25,746 bases of DNA from JBDSKH01 sp050245915 (GTDB lineage Bacteria > Actinomycetota > Actinomycetes > Actinomycetales > Microbacteriaceae), in contig JBFWWZ010000044.1 of NCBI GenBank assembly GCA_050245915.1, positions 1-25,746 on the forward strand, read 5' to 3'. Positions 1 through 6,764 of the stretch are shown one piece after another. The notes beneath the pieces were generated by a model. It saw nothing but the letters and a program-made list of their open reading frames with translations, did not search any database and was not told the origin of the DNA. A program made the position numbers and the translations under genes. Each line of letters starts with the position of its first letter. Position 1 is the first letter of the stretch.

Positions 1-1
1 G

Positions 2-484
2 GACGGAAAAGATGCGGCGTTCGAGGATCAGGCGGCGTCCGGCACCGGGAAGCGGATTCTCGCCGACGACCGGTGGGGCGACTTCACGCTGACGGCGACC
101 GTCTCGTTCTCTCTCGACTCGCCGAATTCTCACGCCGACCTGCTGCTGCGAGCAAGCCAGCTCTCCGAGGGAGGCGAGGGCGACGACGCCCGGCTGGGAA
201 TCGACTTCCTGCTGGGTTATTCAGTGCAGTTGCATCACGATCGCGTGCTGCTTGCCCGGCACGCCTACGACCAGCGGATCCTCGCCGAATACGCGATGCC
301 GCTGGATCAGACCCGACCGCACGCCATCCGCGTGCGCGCTGAAGGGGCCACGTTCACCGTCGACGTCGACGGCGACGAGGTCCTCCGCGCCGATGACCCG
401 CACGCCTATCTGGTGGGTCGCGTCGGCATCCGCACCGACGACTGCGACCTGCTGGTCGAGTCGCTCACGATGACGAAGGAGTAA
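2..484 (+). CDS. C-terminal part of a carbohydrate-active protein (5' end outside the window)
   Basis: An open frame runs in from the left edge and stops with TAA at 482-484, giving about 160 residues of a C-terminus. The visible part is beta-rich, with alternating hydrophobic strands and phrases such as GDFTLTATVSF, HADLLLRAS and VGRVGIRTDD. This looks like a concanavalin/LamG-like or DUF1080-like jelly-roll module of the kind often appended to glycoside hydrolases. The catalytic part is missing, so the enzyme family cannot be named. The next gene starts 5 nt downstream and its Shine-Dalgarno (AAGGAG, 476-481) lies inside the last codons here, so the two are co-transcribed and probably translationally coupled. 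The arabinan context suggests a plant-polysaccharide hydrolase, but that is inference. Confidence 0.6.
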   Translation, partial: DGKDAAFEDQAASGTGKRILADDRWGDFTLTATVSFSLDSPNSHADLLLRASQLSEGGEGDDARLGIDFLLGYSVQLHHDRVLLARHAYDQRILAEYAMPLDQTRPHAIRVRAEGATFTVDVDGDEVLRADDPHAYLVGRVGIRTDDCDLLVESLTMTKE

Positions 485-489
485 AGGAC

Positions 490-2874
490 ATGGTCTTCTC
501 GATCGAATCGCGCCGCAGACTGCTCGTTGGGGCAGCCGTGGTCACCGCGCTGTTGCTCATCCTGCAGCTGTTGAATCCCATATCGGCGTCCGCATCACCG
601 GGCACCGTCGTCGCCGCGCCAACCTCGGGAACCGGCGTGGAGAACAACGACTATCCGCGCATCATCCGGCTCGCGGCGAGCGCCGACACCACGAAGCGCG
701 GCAACCTGCTCGTGATGTACAGCATCAACGACACAGGGGTGCGAACCCACTCCGCGGTGAAGCGCAGCACCGACGGCGGCGCGACCTGGACCACGATCAG
801 CACGCTCTACTCACCGACCCCCGGCTGGGGCATCTACTTCGGATCGATGTACGAGCTGCCCGTGGCGAGCGGCGGCCTAGCGGCCGGCACGATCATCGCG
901 GCGGGCAACGCGTGGGACAACGTCAACTGGGGCTTCCAGGAGGTGCAGACCTTCATCAGCACCGACTACGGAGTGACCTGGACTCCTCGCGGCAACTGCG
1001 TCACGAAGTCCGGCAGCCCCAGCGGGATTTCGACAGGTCTCTGGGAGCCGGAGATCATCCTCAACGCCGATGGCAAGCTCGCGTGCCATTTCTCCGACGA
1101 GCGGCTGCGCTCGTCGGGCTACTACCAAAAGCTCGTCATGGTTACCTCCAACGACGGCGGGACCACATGGGGTGGGTCCGTGGATGTGGTGGCGATCGGC
1201 GACAGCAGCTCGCGGCCCGGCATGCCTGTGGTGCGCAAACTCGGCAATGGCACCTACGCCCTTGCCTATGAGCTCTGCCGCGACTCGGTCGGCAACGCGG
1301 ATCAGACCTGCCGCGTCTACCTGAAGAGCTCAGCCGACGGCGCCGCGTGGGGCGCCGCATCCAGTCTCGGCACTCTGGTGCAGACCGCGGACGGCCGCCA
1401 GCTGCTGCACACGCCCGGATTGGCTTGGACGCCAAGCGGCGGGCCGAACGGCACGCTCATCATCGCCGGACAACGGGTGGTGACCGGATCCGACGGACCG
1501 ACGACTGTCGTCAAGCCCGAATCCGGCCGGGTCGTCTTCACGAACACAGCCAACGGTGTTGGTTCGTGGCAGGCGGTATCAGCCCCACTCACCATCTCCC
1601 CGACCGGCGACTACAACAACGGCCCCGGAAAGCACTGCGGCAACTACAGCCCGAGCATGGTGCCGACGGCATCCGGAACCGCGGTGATGATGGTAACTCC
1701 GCGCTTCCTGACCGGTTCGACAACGCGCTGCGACGTCCGGTTCGGGATCGGGCCGATCGGAACGCTGCCGCTGTACGCCCCGTTCGACTCGGGAAATGAC
1801 ATGGGCTGGTCCACCTACGGAGGGACATGGTCGGTCAGCGGCGGGGTGTACTCCCAGGCCGGAGCGTCCTCCGGCCCGAAGGCGCTCGTCGGCTCCACCG
1901 GGTGGACCGACGTGACGATCACGACGGACCTCCGGCTCGACAGCTCAGGGCAGGCCGGTGTGCTGCTTCGAACGACTTCGCCGGACGTCGGTGCCGATAG
2001 TCATAACGCCTACTACGTCGGCATCGAGACGCTGGGAAACGTTTTCATCGGCAAGCAGACCTACGGATGGACCGGGCTGGCTTCCCAGCCCGTCTCGGGC
2101 GGGGTCAGTACCGGCGTCTGGTACAACCTGCAGGCGAGCATCGTGGGCTGCACGATTACCGCGACGCTCAAGAGGGACAACGCGACGGCAACCACCACGG
2201 TGAGCGCTACCAATGCCGGATGCCTAGCGTCAGGTCAGGCCGGCGTCCGCAGCCACCTGACGTCCGCATCGTTCCGCAACTTCCAGGTGACACCCGCGGC
2301 GGCATCCACCGCATCGACGTACAGCGACAGCTGGGCGTCGGGCGCCTCGACCGGATGGAGCACCTACGGCGGAACCTGGTCGACGGTTGCGGCCACGGGG
2401 ACCCAGCGCCAGACGGGAACGGGCACGAACGGTCCGAAGCAGACGTCGCCAGCCTCAGGTGACGCCTATACGGTGTCGTCCGATGTGAAGATCACGAGCC
2501 TGAGCGCGCCGAGCGGCAACGGCGGGGTGATGGCACGCGTGGGCTCGCCGAGCACCGGTCCCGATGCGTATCTCGGATTCTTCGCCGGGGTCGATGCCAG
2601 CACGTCGCAATTGTCGCTCGGCCGTGCGAACTCGGGCACGTGGACACCGCTTGCGAACACGACAGTGCCCGGCGGCGTCGTACTCAACGCCTGGTACCAC
2701 GTGACCCTGCGGGCGACCGGATGCGTCATCACAGCCACCGCCCAGAAGACCAGCTCGTGGGACCAGGCGGTGGTCGGCGTGACCGATGTCGGCTGCCCCG
2801 CGACCGGGTCGACAGGGATCCGGGGCATGGTAGCGGCGACGGACTTCAAGGAATTCGCAGTCACCAAGGGCTGA
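490..2874 (+). CDS. Secreted beta-propeller exo-arabinanase-like protein (sialidase/GH93 superfamily) with two tandem C-terminal domains
   Basis: This is a 794-residue exported protein. Residues 1-35 form a signal peptide: Arg-rich start, a hydrophobic core around 11-28, and an Ala-Ser-Ala cleavage region. Residues about 45-430 look like a six-bladed propeller, with Asp-box motifs of the type S-x-D-x-G-x-T-W near residues 93, 156 and 220 and a degenerate one further on. The stretch LWEPEIILNADGKL followed by FSDER resembles the catalytic face of GH93 exo-1,5-alpha-L-arabinanases. The GH51 arabinofuranosidase and AraA nearby support arabinan as substrate over sialic acid. Residues about 431-605 and 610-794 are two related beta-sandwich domains, each with GWSTYGGTWS near its start and a G-C-x-I-T-A-T strand, probably carbohydrate-binding. 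The ATG at 490 is chosen for its AAGGAG at 476-481. The exact enzyme specificity is not certain. Confidence 0.7.
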   Translation: MVFSIESRRRLLVGAAVVTALLLILQLLNPISASASPGTVVAAPTSGTGVENNDYPRIIRLAASADTTKRGNLLVMYSINDTGVRTHSAVKRSTDGGATWTTISTLYSPTPGWGIYFGSMYELPVASGGLAAGTIIAAGNAWDNVNWGFQEVQTFISTDYGVTWTPRGNCVTKSGSPSGISTGLWEPEIILNADGKLACHFSDERLRSSGYYQKLVMVTSNDGGTTWGGSVDVVAIGDSSSRPGMPVVRKLGNGTYALAYELCRDSVGNADQTCRVYLKSSADGAAWGAASSLGTLVQTADGRQLLHTPGLAWTPSGGPNGTLIIAGQRVVTGSDGPTTVVKPESGRVVFTNTANGVGSWQAVSAPLTISPTGDYNNGPGKHCGNYSPSMVPTASGTAVMMVTPRFLTGSTTRCDVRFGIGPIGTLPLYAPFDSGNDMGWSTYGGTWSVSGGVYSQAGASSGPKALVGSTGWTDVTITTDLRLDSSGQAGVLLRTTSPDVGADSHNAYYVGIETLGNVFIGKQTYGWTGLASQPVSGGVSTGVWYNLQASIVGCTITATLKRDNATATTTVSATNAGCLASGQAGVRSHLTSASFRNFQVTPAAASTASTYSDSWASGASTGWSTYGGTWSTVAATGTQRQTGTGTNGPKQTSPASGDAYTVSSDVKITSLSAPSGNGGVMARVGSPSTGPDAYLGFFAGVDASTSQLSLGRANSGTWTPLANTTVPGGVVLNAWYHVTLRATGCVITATAQKTSSWDQAVVGVTDVGCPATGSTGIRGMVAATDFKEFAVTKG

Positions 2875-2879
2875 ACACG

Positions 2880-2915
2880 CGGAGGCGCGCCGCCGACCAG
2901 GTTGGCGCGCCTCCG
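2880..2915 (+). terminator. Strong hairpin terminator after the propeller gene
   Basis: The arms CGGAGGCGCGCC (2880-2891) and GGCGCGCCTCCG (2904-2915) pair perfectly over 12 bp with a 12-nt loop, 5 nt after the stop codon at 2874. No U-tract follows, as is common for actinobacterial terminators. It closes the left-hand transcript. Confidence 0.8.
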
Positions 2916-3114
2916 ACCTAATCTGCGGTGGGCTGACCTCAGTCGCCCTCGGCGCTGACAGCCGGGATCCGCTCGACGAGCACTCCGATGAAATCGTCGA
3001 GCTCTGCTGGATCGAGTGGAGGGAGATCGATACAGACGCCGAGGTGAATAAGTGAAGGCACTGCTACCGAGGACTCCCTGGGGGGACTTCGAGTTTCTTG
3101 ACCGGTTCGCCGAG

Positions 3115-3132
3115 TGGCTACAAAATGGCTAC
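3115..3132 (+). repeat. Two TGGCTAC direct repeats spaced 11 bp
   Basis: TGGCTAC occurs at 3115-3121 and again at 3126-3132, so the start-to-start distance is 11 bp, about one helical turn. The pair lies about 105 bp left of the tRNA-Glu remnant. Short phased repeats near a tRNA attachment site could be arm-type binding sites of a tyrosine integrase. That function is inference; the repeats are seen directly. Confidence 0.4.
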
Positions 3133-3236
3133 CCACGCTGACGACCGCAGCTTCCGGCACGCACTCCTCGCACCGCAACCTTCAGCACGAACAAGGCGTC
3201 CGCGCGCTTGTCACGGCGGAGTGGGCGTCCTGAATC

Positions 3237-3279
3237 CCCTCTCACGGCGGTAACGCGGGTTCGAATCCCGCTGGGGTCA
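3237..3279 (+). tRNA. Partial tRNA-Glu(CUC): 3' 43 nt only, probable attachment-site remnant
   Basis: The stretch reads as the anticodon loop with CTC, the 3' strand of the anticodon stem (GGCGG), the variable region TAAC, a complete T-arm (GCGGG TTCGAAT CCCGC) and the 3' acceptor strand TGGGGTC plus discriminator A. This matches the 3' half of a bacterial tRNA-Glu. The 5' acceptor strand and D-arm are absent upstream, so it is not a functional gene. A 3'-terminal tRNA duplicate is the usual scar of a site-specific integrative element. In this orientation the element, or what remains of it, would lie to the left. Confidence 0.8.
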
Positions 3280-3307
3280 CTTCATCCGGTCTGGTGCTGA
3301 GCCACCC

Positions 3308-3360
3308 ATCCGTCGCATTCTGCTGCTCGCGTGGCGCTTTCGCCGCCGCTTGCGACGGAT
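3308..3360. repeat. 10-bp inverted repeat forming a long stem-loop
   Basis: ATCCGTCGCA (3308-3317) is perfectly complementary to TGCGACGGAT (3351-3360). Within the 33-nt loop, GGCG-CTTT-CGCC can form a smaller hairpin. It lies 28 bp after the tRNA remnant and may be the former tRNA terminator. No U-tract is present, so the role is uncertain. Confidence 0.45.
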
Positions 3361-3391
3361 CGACGGCATCGATGCGCCGCGCCAGCGCGAA

Positions 3392-3407
3392 ATGTTATAT
3401 ACAACAT
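3392..3407. promoter_or_regulatory. Near-perfect 16-bp palindrome, candidate operator upstream of the oxidoreductase gene
   Basis: ATGTTATATACAACAT has ATGTT/AACAT arms around a TATA-like core, with one mismatched pair. It lies in a local AT-rich patch about 30-45 bp upstream of the predicted -10 boxes TAGATT (3417-3422) and TAGGCT (3437-3442). It is a plausible binding site for the DeoR-type regulator encoded two genes along or for a GntR-type regulator elsewhere. No identical copy is visible in front of the transporter operon. Confidence 0.45.
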
Positions 3408-3436
3408 CGCGTTGGTTAGATTGAACAGCGCTGCGC

Positions 3437-3448
3437 TAGGCTGCGCAT
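3437..3448 (+). promoter_or_regulatory. -10 box for a leaderless transcript of the Gfo/Idh/MocA gene
   Basis: TAGGCT at 3437-3442 is followed by exactly 6 nt before the GTG start at 3449, and no Shine-Dalgarno is present. This spacing places transcription start at the start codon. The same arrangement recurs at several other genes in the window. Confidence 0.55.
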
Positions 3449-4477
3449 GTGATCCGGGTCGGAATCGTGGGTGCCGGCTACTGGCCGCGATTGGTCCAGC
3501 TCCCGGCTTTCCAGTCCATTCCCGGCTGGCATGTCTCGGGTATCGCCTCGGGGCGACGCCAGAGTGCAGACGCGCTGGCCGCTGAGTTCGGCATCCCGAG
3601 GGTCTACGACGACTACACCCAGCTGATCGACGACGACGACATCGATGTCGTCGACATCGTGACCCCGAACCACCTGCACCGGGAGATCGCCGTGCGCGCC
3701 ATGGCGGCGGGCAAGCACGTGATCTGCATCAAGCCGCTGGCGCATACGCTCGCCGATGCAGAGGCCATGGTCCAGGCCGCCGAGGACCACGATCGTCGGC
3801 TCTTCTACGCCGAGAACATCCTGTTCACGCCTGCCCTGCGTGCGTTCAAGTCGCTGGTCGACGCGGGCGAATACGGCGACGCCTTCCGGTTCACCTCGCT
3901 CCAAGGGGTCGGGGCCCCGCATTCCGCCTGGTTCTTCGACCGCCGTCTCTCCGGTGGCGGGTGCATCGTCGATATGGCCGTGCACGGTCTCGCGTACCTC
4001 GACTGGTTCGCGGGCTACTCGGGGGTGCGCAGCGTCTACGCGGACGCCGGCAACTTCCTCCACCCGGCGCACCAGGTCGAAGACACGTCCGTCGTGCAGC
4101 TCCGGTTCGACGACGGACGCATGGGGCAGACCAACGACAGCTGGGCGACGCCCGGCGGGTACGACCTGCGCTACGAGGTCTACGGTTCGCGCGGACATGG
4201 CTTCGCCGACCTGCTCTACGGTCAGCCGATCCGCTCGTTCACGTCGGGCCACGTCGAGGGGAACGCGAACAGCCTCAGCTATCACCCGGTGGACAGCCAC
4301 TACATCAAAGACGGGCACCGGGCGATGATGCAGCACTTCCTCGACGTGCTGCGCGACGGAGTCGCCCCGGAGTCCACGGGATGGGAGGGTTTCCGGGTGA
4401 TGCAGCTCGTGGAGGCGGCCTACGCCTCCATCGAGTCCGGTGGTACGACCGCCGTGAACCTGGTGACCCAGAGATGA
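3449..4477 (+). CDS. Gfo/Idh/MocA-family NAD(P)-dependent oxidoreductase
   Basis: This 342-residue protein has the family's two domains. The N-terminal Rossmann fold starts with GIVGAGYW at residues 5-12. The C-terminal sheet domain carries the catalytic D-x3-H signature (Asp175, His179 in IVDMAVHG) after a GGG turn. The usual E-K-P dinucleotide/catalytic motif reads I-K-P here: Lys95 is kept and the Glu is replaced by Ile. Family members oxidise or reduce sugars, inositols and their derivatives with NAD(P). The substrate here is unknown, and an arabinose-derived compound is suggested only by context. The GTG start at 3449 fits the Rossmann motif and the leaderless -10. The DeoR-type gene starts 12 nt downstream, so the two form a small operon in front of the transporter genes. 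Confidence 0.85.
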   Translation: MIRVGIVGAGYWPRLVQLPAFQSIPGWHVSGIASGRRQSADALAAEFGIPRVYDDYTQLIDDDDIDVVDIVTPNHLHREIAVRAMAAGKHVICIKPLAHTLADAEAMVQAAEDHDRRLFYAENILFTPALRAFKSLVDAGEYGDAFRFTSLQGVGAPHSAWFFDRRLSGGGCIVDMAVHGLAYLDWFAGYSGVRSVYADAGNFLHPAHQVEDTSVVQLRFDDGRMGQTNDSWATPGGYDLRYEVYGSRGHGFADLLYGQPIRSFTSGHVEGNANSLSYHPVDSHYIKDGHRAMMQHFLDVLRDGVAPESTGWEGFRVMQLVEAAYASIESGGTTAVNLVTQR

Positions 4478-4489
4478 AGGAAGACGGAT

Positions 4490-5278
4490 ATGTCTAAGCG
4501 CGACGCGCGCCAACGTTCCATCGTCGCCGCGGTTCTCTCCGAGGGCTCGATCCGGATCGAGGACCTGGCGGAGAGGTTCGATATCAGCGCCATGACGGTC
4601 CACCGTGATCTGAACGATCTCGAAGAGCAGGGGCTGCTCCGGAAGTCGCGGGGCGCCGCCACCGCGTTGCCGAGCAGCGTGGTGGAGTCGAGCGACGCGT
4701 TCCGCATCGGCCAGCAGAACAAGAGCAAGACGGCGCTCGCGAAGGCCGCGCTCGAGCTGATCGAACCCGGTCAGGCCGTCTTCCTCGACGACTCGACCAC
4801 GGTCAGCCACCTCGTCCCCCTGCTGGCCGGGGTGACGCCGCTGACGGTGATCACCAACTATCTGCCGAACATGGAGGCGCTGAAATCGATGGCCGGCGTC
4901 GAGCTCGTGGCGCTCGGCGGGATCTACCGGCGATGGTGCAGCTCCTTCATGGGGCGGGCGACGACCGAGTCGATCGAGCAGATGCGTGCCGACCTCTTCG
5001 TGACGTCGACGGCGGCGATCATCGACGACACCTGCTTCCACCAGAGCCAGGAGACGGTCGACATCAAGCGCGCGATGTTCGAGGCGAGCGCCCTTCGCGT
5101 GCTGACGGTCGATCACACCAAATTCGGCAAGCGAGCGCTGTACCGGCTTGCCTCCCTCTCGGAGTTCGACCACGTCATCGTCGACGCGGACACGAGCGCC
5201 GACGACGTCACACGGCTGCGCCAGCACGGTGTGAATGTGACGGTGGCCGGCGCGACGGCCGCGCCGCAGGGGGTTTGA
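4490..5278 (+). CDS. DeoR/GlpR-family transcriptional regulator of the arabinose locus
   Basis: This 262-residue protein has a DeoR-type winged helix at residues about 5-60, with the characteristic recognition region MTVHRDLNDLEEQGLL followed by an R-G-A turn. The C-terminal DeoRC sensor domain (about 75-250) has the DDSTTV and VITN phosphate-binding-type segments. Proteins of this family usually bind a phosphorylated sugar intermediate and repress nearby catabolic genes. The phosphorylated ketose made by the downstream kinase is therefore a natural effector candidate (inference). The ATG at 4490 is preceded by AAGGAAG at 4478-4484. A 193-bp intergenic stretch with palindromes separates it from the transporter operon, its likely target. 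Confidence 0.88.
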   Translation: MSKRDARQRSIVAAVLSEGSIRIEDLAERFDISAMTVHRDLNDLEEQGLLRKSRGAATALPSSVVESSDAFRIGQQNKSKTALAKAALELIEPGQAVFLDDSTTVSHLVPLLAGVTPLTVITNYLPNMEALKSMAGVELVALGGIYRRWCSSFMGRATTESIEQMRADLFVTSTAAIIDDTCFHQSQETVDIKRAMFEASALRVLTVDHTKFGKRALYRLASLSEFDHVIVDADTSADDVTRLRQHGVNVTVAGATAAPQGV

Positions 5279-5341
5279 CCGCATCCTGTTCTAACTTTTT
5301 TCATAACAAAATCGCATATCGGTTGTTTGATTGGGATTTGT

Positions 5342-5359
5342 ACGGCACACTTGTGCCGT
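5342..5359. promoter_or_regulatory. 18-bp palindrome in the leader of the transporter operon
   Basis: ACGGCACACTTGTGCCGT has perfect 8-bp arms around a 2-bp centre. It sits 20 bp after an AT-rich stretch (5291-5340) that contains a possible -35 (TTGTTT, 5323-5328) and a loose AACAA/TTGTT inverted repeat (5305-5327). This is the best operator candidate in front of the operon. Which regulator binds is unknown. Confidence 0.55.
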
Positions 5360-5391
5360 CGGCCGCACAGACGCGACCGTCGGATCAGGCA

Positions 5392-5410
5392 ACCCGCTCC
5401 CGGAGCGGGT
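5392..5410. promoter_or_regulatory. Perfect hairpin in the 5' untranslated region of the operon
   Basis: ACCCGCTCC (5392-5400) and GGAGCGGGT (5402-5410) are exact reverse complements around one base, so an RNA stem of 8 bp with a tri-loop can form. It lies 61 nt before the ATG of the binding-protein gene and has no U-tract. It could be a second operator or an mRNA-stabilising stem. Confidence 0.45.
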
Positions 5411-5471
5411 AACGCAACCAGTCACTCAACAACCGGCCAGCGATGGCATCCCAATGGAGGGAACCCGACAC

Positions 5472-6764
5472 ATGAAACTGAAATCAGTCCTCGCGGCCAC
5501 GGCGGCGACCGGGCTTCTCGCGCTCTCGTTGTCTGCATGCGCCGGCGACGGCGGCGCAGGCGACGGCGAGGTCGCAGACTCGATCACCATCTGGCACAAC
5601 TCGGCGACCAAGCCCGCGGTGCTCAACCTGTTCGAGAACTTCACCGAAGCGACCGGCATCGAGGTCGAGCTGGTCCCCATCCCGGCCGACGCGTTCCAGA
5701 GCACCATCAACACCAAGTGGGGCACCGGCGACCGTCCCGACATCCTGGAGTTCCACCCCGACTTCCAGCCGATGCTCGCGCTGAACCCGGCCGAGAACCT
5801 GCAGGATCTCTCGGACATGGACTTCGTCAAGAAGTCCGGCAACCTGTACGACAACAACGCGTCGTACGACGGCAAGGTGTACGGGGCGATCACCGGATTC
5901 CCGTCGATCTTCGCGCTGTTCTTCAACAAGAACGTGCTCGCCGACCACGGTCTGGAGCCGCCGCAGAACTTCGCCGACCTCAAAGAGATCTGCACGGCGC
6001 TCCAGGGCACCGGCATCGCGCCGATCTACGAGTCCGGTGCGAGCCTCTGGCCCACGCAGCTCCTCGTCTCCCAGTACCTCGTCGACCTCGACGTCGACAG
6101 CGAGTACGGAGACAAGGTGGCGACGCACGAGGTGGAGCTGACCGACCCCGACGGGCCGTTCATCGAAGCGCTCGACGCGTACGTCGACCTGCGCGACTCC
6201 GGATGCTTCAACAAGGACTACTCGACCGGAACGTTCGAGAACGCCCTGGCGAGCGTCTACGAGGGCACGTCGGCCATCACGGCGCTGCACTCGGATGTCT
6301 ACCCCCAGCTGCTCGCCGCGGCGGGTGACGACGCGCAGTTGCTCTCCGACACCGTCGGATTCGCCACCGTGTCGAAGGACACCCCGCGGGGCCTCTACAT
6401 CCCCGGTCCGCTCGGCACCTTCTTCGCCCCGAAGACCGGCAACGCCGCCAAAGAGGCAGCCGCCCGGGCCTTCATCGAGTACGCGACCGGTGACGGATAC
6501 GCCCAGTTCCTCGAGGACAGCGACGGTGTGCCGATGATCGACGGGTACCCGCAGCCGGAGGGTCTGACCCCCCTGCAGGAGTCGTTCCAGGCGTCCTTCG
6601 ACGGCGCTCAGACGGCCCTGCTGTCGCGACTGCCCGGCTTCGGATCCTTCTCGGTCGAGATGGGCAAGCTCCTCAACGGTCAGCAGACCTCCGAGGAGAC
6701 GGCCGCGAACATGCAGGCCGCCGTCGCACAGGCATCGAAGGCGGCGGGTCAGCCCGGATGGTGA
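5472..6764 (+). CDS. Extracellular solute-binding lipoprotein of a CUT1-type sugar ABC importer
   Basis: This 430-residue protein begins with a lipoprotein signal. A basic start and hydrophobic core end in the lipobox LSAC with Cys23 as the lipidation site, so the mature protein is anchored outside the membrane. The rest is a family 1 (maltose/multiple-sugar type) binding protein, with SITIWHN at the start of the first lobe and the FPSIFALFFNKNVL hinge-region motif. It delivers sugar to the two permeases encoded immediately downstream. The GH51, AraA and upstream arabinanase-like genes suggest arabinose or arabino-oligosaccharides (inference). ATG 5472 is chosen over earlier in-frame codons because GGAGGGA at 5456-5462 and the signal peptide fit it. 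It overlaps the next gene by 7 nt. Confidence 0.92.
   Translation: MKLKSVLAATAATGLLALSLSACAGDGGAGDGEVADSITIWHNSATKPAVLNLFENFTEATGIEVELVPIPADAFQSTINTKWGTGDRPDILEFHPDFQPMLALNPAENLQDLSDMDFVKKSGNLYDNNASYDGKVYGAITGFPSIFALFFNKNVLADHGLEPPQNFADLKEICTALQGTGIAPIYESGASLWPTQLLVSQYLVDLDVDSEYGDKVATHEVELTDPDGPFIEALDAYVDLRDSGCFNKDYSTGTFENALASVYEGTSAITALHSDVYPQLLAAAGDDAQLLSDTVGFATVSKDTPRGLYIPGPLGTFFAPKTGNAAKEAAARAFIEYATGDGYAQFLEDSDGVPMIDGYPQPEGLTPLQESFQASFDGAQTALLSRLPGFGSFSVEMGKLLNGQQTSEETAANMQAAVAQASKAAGQPGW

Noticed and set aside
2939..3178. A 79-codon minus-strand frame ending in an acidic stretch
   Set aside because: It could be a decayed gene fragment near the integration scar, but it has no ribosome site, no recognisable domain and atypical composition, so it is not annotated as a gene.
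3211..3250. Direct repeat TCACGGCGG at 3211-3219 and 3242-3250
   Set aside because: The second copy is part of the tRNA anticodon region. A 9-bp match in GC-rich DNA can be chance, so it is not listed as a separate repeat.
3416..5284. A 622-codon minus-strand open frame opposite the oxidoreductase and DeoR genes
   Set aside because: It is the complement of two well-supported plus-strand genes, is dominated by Arg/Val/Asp/His from complementary GC-rich codons, and shows no domain.
5331..5471. An N-terminal extension of the binding protein from an earlier start
   Set aside because: It would put 47 residues before a clear lipoprotein signal peptide and would cover the palindromes; the ribosome site fits ATG 5472.
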